DNA of 64,000 bases from positions 186,001 through 250,000 of the forward strand of contig NZ_JARZHH010000002.1 in assembly GCF_029946515.1 (NCBI RefSeq), read 5' to 3'. This DNA is from Polyangium sp. 6x1. GTDB lineage: Bacteria; Myxococcota_A; Polyangia; Polyangiales; Polyangiaceae. Each line of letters begins with the position of its first letter. The stretch's first letter is position 1. The position numbers were made by a program, and so were the translations under genes. The notes under the pieces are model-generated. The model did not search any database, had not been told where the DNA came from, and was given only the letters and a program-made list of their open reading frames with translations. This document shows positions 59,173-64,000 of the stretch, in pieces.

Positions 59173-60435
59173 GTGCCTCCCGCCCTCGCCACGCGCCCGA
59201 TCGAGCCGCCCGAGGACCTCACGATCCCCGCGCCGGGCTCGGAGACCGCCAAAGGCGTGCTCTCGCGCGCGCTCGGTCGCCTCGTGCCCGAGCTCTTCGT
59301 CGTCGGGCAGGGCGTCGCGCTCTCGCCCGAGGCGCGCGCCGATCTCGCCGTCTTTCAGGCGCTCACGCGCGACGTCGCGGGGAAGAACCCCGGCTCGCTC
59401 CCGAGCGTCCTTCGGCGTACGGCCATGGGGACGCTCGTCCGATGCCTGCGAACCCCGCGTCCCGATTCCGAGGCGCACGTACGCGAGCTCGTGGGGGTGT
59501 TTCTTTTGCACCTCGCGCGTGCCTCCGCGCTGCCGCGACGCATTCGGCAGAAAGCGCCGCCGAGGCAGCTCGTCTCCACGACGGCAGGCATTTCCATTGG
59601 TTTGCCCGAGGATACGCGTGCGGTCGTGTTCGAGAACGAGGGAAAGATCGTCGTGGAGCGCGCCGAGGGCGTCCACACGCTGAGCCTCCAGGCGCTCGAG
59701 GCGCAGCCGCCAGGGTATTCCGCGGCGCGCGGGGGCGTGACGGTGTCGCGGCCGTTTTTCCCGATCGATGGGGGCACGGTGCTCGCGCTCGTCGACACGA
59801 ATCCGCTCGCCATGGTCGAGGCGCACCCCGACAAGGAGGGAAATGCGATCGACCTCGGCGGCAAGGACGTCGCGGAATGGACGACGTCGCTCGCCGCCGC
59901 GCTCGACCTCGTGCGGGAACACCTGCCGGACCTGCGGGGCGAGATCGAGCTCTTCGTGCAGCAGATCGTGCCCGTCGGATACCACGCCGAAAAACACCTC
60001 TCCGCGTCGTACCAGGAGGCGATCGGGACGATCTACATGTCCCTGCACCCGAGCCTCATGACGATGGCGGAGGCCGTGATCCACGAATTTTCGCACAACA
60101 AGATCAACGCGCTCTTCGAGATTGATTCCGTGCTCGAAAATGCGTTCTCTCCGCTCTACACGTCGCCCGTGCGGCCCGATCCGCGACCGCTCCACGGCGT
60201 CCTGCTCGCGGTCCACGCGTTCTTGCCCGTCGCGCGGCTCTACGAGCGCATGATCGAGGCGGGCCACCCGCTCGCGAAGGCTCCGGGATTTTCGGAGAGA
60301 TTCGCGCGCATCCGGCAGATCAACGCGGAGGGAGCGGAGGTGGTCCTCGGGAACGGAAAGCCGACCCGCGTGGGCAAGGCGGTGCTCGACGAGATCCAGC
60401 GCTGGCACGATCACTACAAGAAAATGGACGGCTGA
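59173..60435 (+). CDS. putative HExxH-type, 2-oxoglutarate-dependent peptide beta-hydroxylase
   Basis: 420 residues from a GTG. The key stretch is AVIHEFSHNKINALFEIDSV, giving HExxH at H304-E305-x-x-H308, then RPDPRPLHGVLLAVHAF (R334, H341, H348), the pattern of the TIGR04267 'HEXXH motif' family. Members act in ribosomally made peptide (RiPP) clusters as 2-oxoglutarate-dependent beta-hydroxylases rather than proteases. The N-terminal two thirds have strands and helices but no other recognised domain. No RiPP precursor is obvious nearby, and a tightly linked unknown gene follows 8 bp after the stop. Family placement is by motif only. Confidence 0.65.
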   Translation: MPPALATRPIEPPEDLTIPAPGSETAKGVLSRALGRLVPELFVVGQGVALSPEARADLAVFQALTRDVAGKNPGSLPSVLRRTAMGTLVRCLRTPRPDSEAHVRELVGVFLLHLARASALPRRIRQKAPPRQLVSTTAGISIGLPEDTRAVVFENEGKIVVERAEGVHTLSLQALEAQPPGYSAARGGVTVSRPFFPIDGGTVLALVDTNPLAMVEAHPDKEGNAIDLGGKDVAEWTTSLAAALDLVREHLPDLRGEIELFVQQIVPVGYHAEKHLSASYQEAIGTIYMSLHPSLMTMAEAVIHEFSHNKINALFEIDSVLENAFSPLYTSPVRPDPRPLHGVLLAVHAFLPVARLYERMIEAGHPLAKAPGFSERFARIRQINAEGAEVVLGNGKPTRVGKAVLDEIQRWHDHYKKMDG

Positions 60436-60443
60436 GGGGCCGC

Positions 60444-60923
60444 GTGCGTCCCGACGAACGGTTCCTCCGCGACACGTTCCGGGAGCAACTCGCGCGCCTG
60501 CGCTCCTTGCGGGTCGATCTGCGCACGCTCGGAGCGCGGGCCACCGAGGCGCACGCGGCGCGCCTCGCCGAGGAGTTCGTCGAGCCAGACCGGAGCGTCG
60601 CCTTTCGGGAGGCGCTCGATGGGAAGGGCGGGGCGGTCGACTTTGAAAAATGGCTGCGCCAGGACCGGCTCTCGCCGCGGGAGACGCGCGGCTGCCTCGA
60701 ATGGCTCGCGGCCGGCGACGAGGAGCTCGTTTGCGTGCGGTTCGATCGCCGCGCCGGGTTCCCGGCCGTGACGCTCGTGGTGCGCACGCTCGACGAGACC
60801 TGGGCGAGCTCGTGGCCCGGCGTGTACGTGCATTTCGCGGCGGGACGAGCGCTCGCCGTGACGGTGCATTACGAGGTGTTCCAGTGTGAGCTGCGGATTG
60901 CGGTGGGATCGCCTTATCGGTAG
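60444..60923 (+). CDS. hypothetical partner of the HExxH hydroxylase
   Basis: 159 residues from a GTG with GAGGGG 4 bases upstream, 8 bp after the hydroxylase stop, so almost surely co-translated. The N-terminal half is helical and Arg/Glu rich (FLRDTFREQLARLRSLRVDL, LGARATEAHAARLAEEFVEP); the C-terminal half has strands (LVCVRFDRRAGFPAVTLVVR, VYVHFAAGRALAVTVHYEVF). One Cys near the end. No signal peptide. It could be a substrate, recognition partner or unrelated co-expressed protein. Not recognised. Confidence 0.72.
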   Translation: MRPDERFLRDTFREQLARLRSLRVDLRTLGARATEAHAARLAEEFVEPDRSVAFREALDGKGGAVDFEKWLRQDRLSPRETRGCLEWLAAGDEELVCVRFDRRAGFPAVTLVVRTLDETWASSWPGVYVHFAAGRALAVTVHYEVFQCELRIAVGSPYR

Positions 60924-60964
60924 GAGCGCTTCCTTTTCGCTTCCGCTTCGCATACGATCACGAA

Positions 60965-61852
60965 ATGAAAAAGGCTCTTCTCTTTGCCCTCGTTCTTCCG
61001 CTCCTCGCGTGCGGCACGAGCTCCAACCCGATGACACCCGTCGACGGCGGCGACGGCGGAGCGGGCGGTGGCGCGGGCGGCGGTGGCGCGGGCGGTGGCG
61101 GTGGCGCGGGCGGTGGCGGTGGCGGGGGCGACCCGTGCTGGTCGAATCAACCGGGGCCCGACAATACCGGCGTCCCCAAGGGGACGGTCCTCACCCCGAG
61201 CGGATCGATCCAGGTGACGACCAACGGCGCGATCGTCGAGGACCTCGACATCCAGGGCGAGGTCCAGATCCTCGCCGACGACGTCACGATCCGGCGATGT
61301 CGGATCACGAGCGGCGACTACTACCCGATTCGCTACTTCGACAACGACAACAAGGGTCTCCTCGTCGAGGACACCGAGATCATCGGGACGAGCGCCGACG
61401 TCACCGCCGGGCTGTCGTTCTCGAACTACACCGCGCGCCGGGTCAACGTCCACGGCGGCGCCGACGGCTTCAAGGCGGACGAGAACGTGCTGATCGAGGA
61501 TTCGTGGATTCACGATCTCGGCAATTATCCAGACCAGCACAACGACGGCGTCCAGTCGACCCACGGGCTGAACGTCCATCTCCGCTACAACCGGATCGAG
61601 GGCGCGAGCAACGCCTGCGTCCAGACCGGCGACGAGAGCGGAGATACGACCGACCTCCTGATCGAGTGCAACTGGCTCTCCGGCGGCGGCTATTCGCTCA
61701 ATCTGCGCGGACAGATGCCGACCGGGATCAAGGTCCTCCGCAACCGCTTCAAGGGCGATTGGGGGTACGGGCCGTGGACGATCGACGATCCGAATCCGAC
61801 CGTCGTCGGCAATGTGAACGACGCCGACGGGACGCCGATCGAATATCCGTGA
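60965..61852 (+). CDS. Gly-rich lipoprotein with a parallel beta-helix
   Basis: 295 residues. Lipobox LPLLACGTS, then ~35 residues of GGGAGGG tether. The rest has repeated short strand-turn coils of right-handed beta-helix type (GAIVEDLDIQGEVQILADDV, TIRRCRITSGDYYPIRYFDN, GLLVEDTEIIGTSADVTAGL, NVLIEDSWIHDLGNYPDQHN), as in polysaccharide lyases and surface-binding proteins. Asn/Asp ladders are visible. Catalytic residues cannot be placed. Likely outer-membrane tethered. Confidence 0.85.
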   Translation: MKKALLFALVLPLLACGTSSNPMTPVDGGDGGAGGGAGGGGAGGGGGAGGGGGGGDPCWSNQPGPDNTGVPKGTVLTPSGSIQVTTNGAIVEDLDIQGEVQILADDVTIRRCRITSGDYYPIRYFDNDNKGLLVEDTEIIGTSADVTAGLSFSNYTARRVNVHGGADGFKADENVLIEDSWIHDLGNYPDQHNDGVQSTHGLNVHLRYNRIEGASNACVQTGDESGDTTDLLIECNWLSGGGYSLNLRGQMPTGIKVLRNRFKGDWGYGPWTIDDPNPTVVGNVNDADGTPIEYP

Positions 61853-61855
61853 CAT

Positions 61856-61872
61856 GCCCCGGCGAGCGGGGC
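61856..61872. terminator. short hairpin between convergent genes
   Basis: Arms GCCCCG and CGGGGC with a GCGAG loop, between the beta-helix lipoprotein and purB. No T-tract. Confidence 0.4.
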
Positions 61873-61885
61873 CGGGACAGCGTCG

Positions 61886-63187
<1,302 letters not shown>

Positions 63188-63318
63188 TCGCCGCGAAAGC
63201 TGGGAGAAGTCGCGCGCGCCGTCAAGCGGGCCGGGCCCGAGCGGCGCGGCAGGAAAGGCGACGGGCCCGGCCGGGCCGTGCTAGGCTCGGCTCGTACTTT
63301 TCAGGGGGCCATCGCTCC

Positions 63319-64000
<682 letters not shown>

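Overview
The window is about 70% GC throughout, with dense genes on both strands and no rRNA, tRNA, CRISPR array or insertion sequence that I could find. It looks like chromosome of a myxobacterium, most likely Polyangiales (a Polyangium- or Sorangium-like organism). The reasons are: many lipoproteins with a glycine-rich tether right after the lipidated cysteine; a secreted protease ending in a MYXO-CTERM-type sorting tail; FHA-domain proteins including an FHA-type sigma-54 activator; a Ser/Thr kinase; and a type-B succinate dehydrogenase. Genus is inference. Base composition is even and I see no genomic island.

Layout. 1-3.1 kb: the end of a SulP anion transporter translationally coupled to a beta-carbonic anhydrase, then an unknown gene and proB. 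3.1-9.2 kb: two secreted beta-barrel-like proteins (the first with 15 tandem 21-bp repeats), a TPR-like protein, a trypsin-like lipoprotein, a signal-peptidase-I-like protein lacking the usual lysine, a double zinc-ribbon/double FHA protein, and a degenerate low-molecular-weight phosphatase homologue. 9.2-14.8 kb (minus): comEC, a radical SAM protein, a glutaredoxin-like protein, a TlpA-like thioredoxin and a GbsR-type regulator. 15.1-22 kb: MYXO-CTERM protease, a BtuF-like binding protein and tlyA in overlapping order, a branched-chain amino acid binding protein with its LivH permease, and two lipoproteins. 22-25.7 kb (minus): sdhCAB.

25.8-37 kb: an LpoA-like lipoprotein, a CHASE3 chemoreceptor, a XylR_N/V4R/STAS sensor, a beta-barrel protein, tsaE, an MlaE permease, a methyltransferase, an SMP-30-like lipoprotein and an OPT transporter. 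37-43 kb: Gly-rich and VWA secreted proteins, then an FHA-containing sigma-54 activator followed by a second 21-bp tandem repeat and a helical protein with a well-matched sigma-54 promoter. 43-50 kb: flavin reductase, a double universal stress protein, a 40-residue membrane protein, an outer-membrane protein, a hybrid histidine kinase, a nicotinate phosphoribosyltransferase-like enzyme and a Cys-rich lipoprotein with a possible sigma-54 promoter. 50-59 kb: a divergent AraC/oxidoreductase pair, an ArsA-like ATPase, an APS-reductase-like protein, a HAD-IB phosphatase with a LarA-like protein, a beta-phosphoglucomutase-like HAD, an aldo/keto reductase and a zinc-finger membrane protein. 59-64 kb: a putative HExxH-type peptide beta-hydroxylase with a tightly linked unknown partner, a beta-helix lipoprotein, purB, and the start of a Ser/Thr kinase cut by the window end.

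The best leads are: (1) the HExxH hydroxylase plus its partner (59.2-60.9 kb); (2) two unrelated loci carrying a related 21-bp minisatellite read in different frames; (3) the sigma-54 activator and its apparent target promoter; (4) enzyme-like proteins lacking expected catalytic residues (signal peptidase-like and phosphatase-like) on either side of the FHA protein; (5) a 40-residue membrane protein with a strong ribosome binding site.
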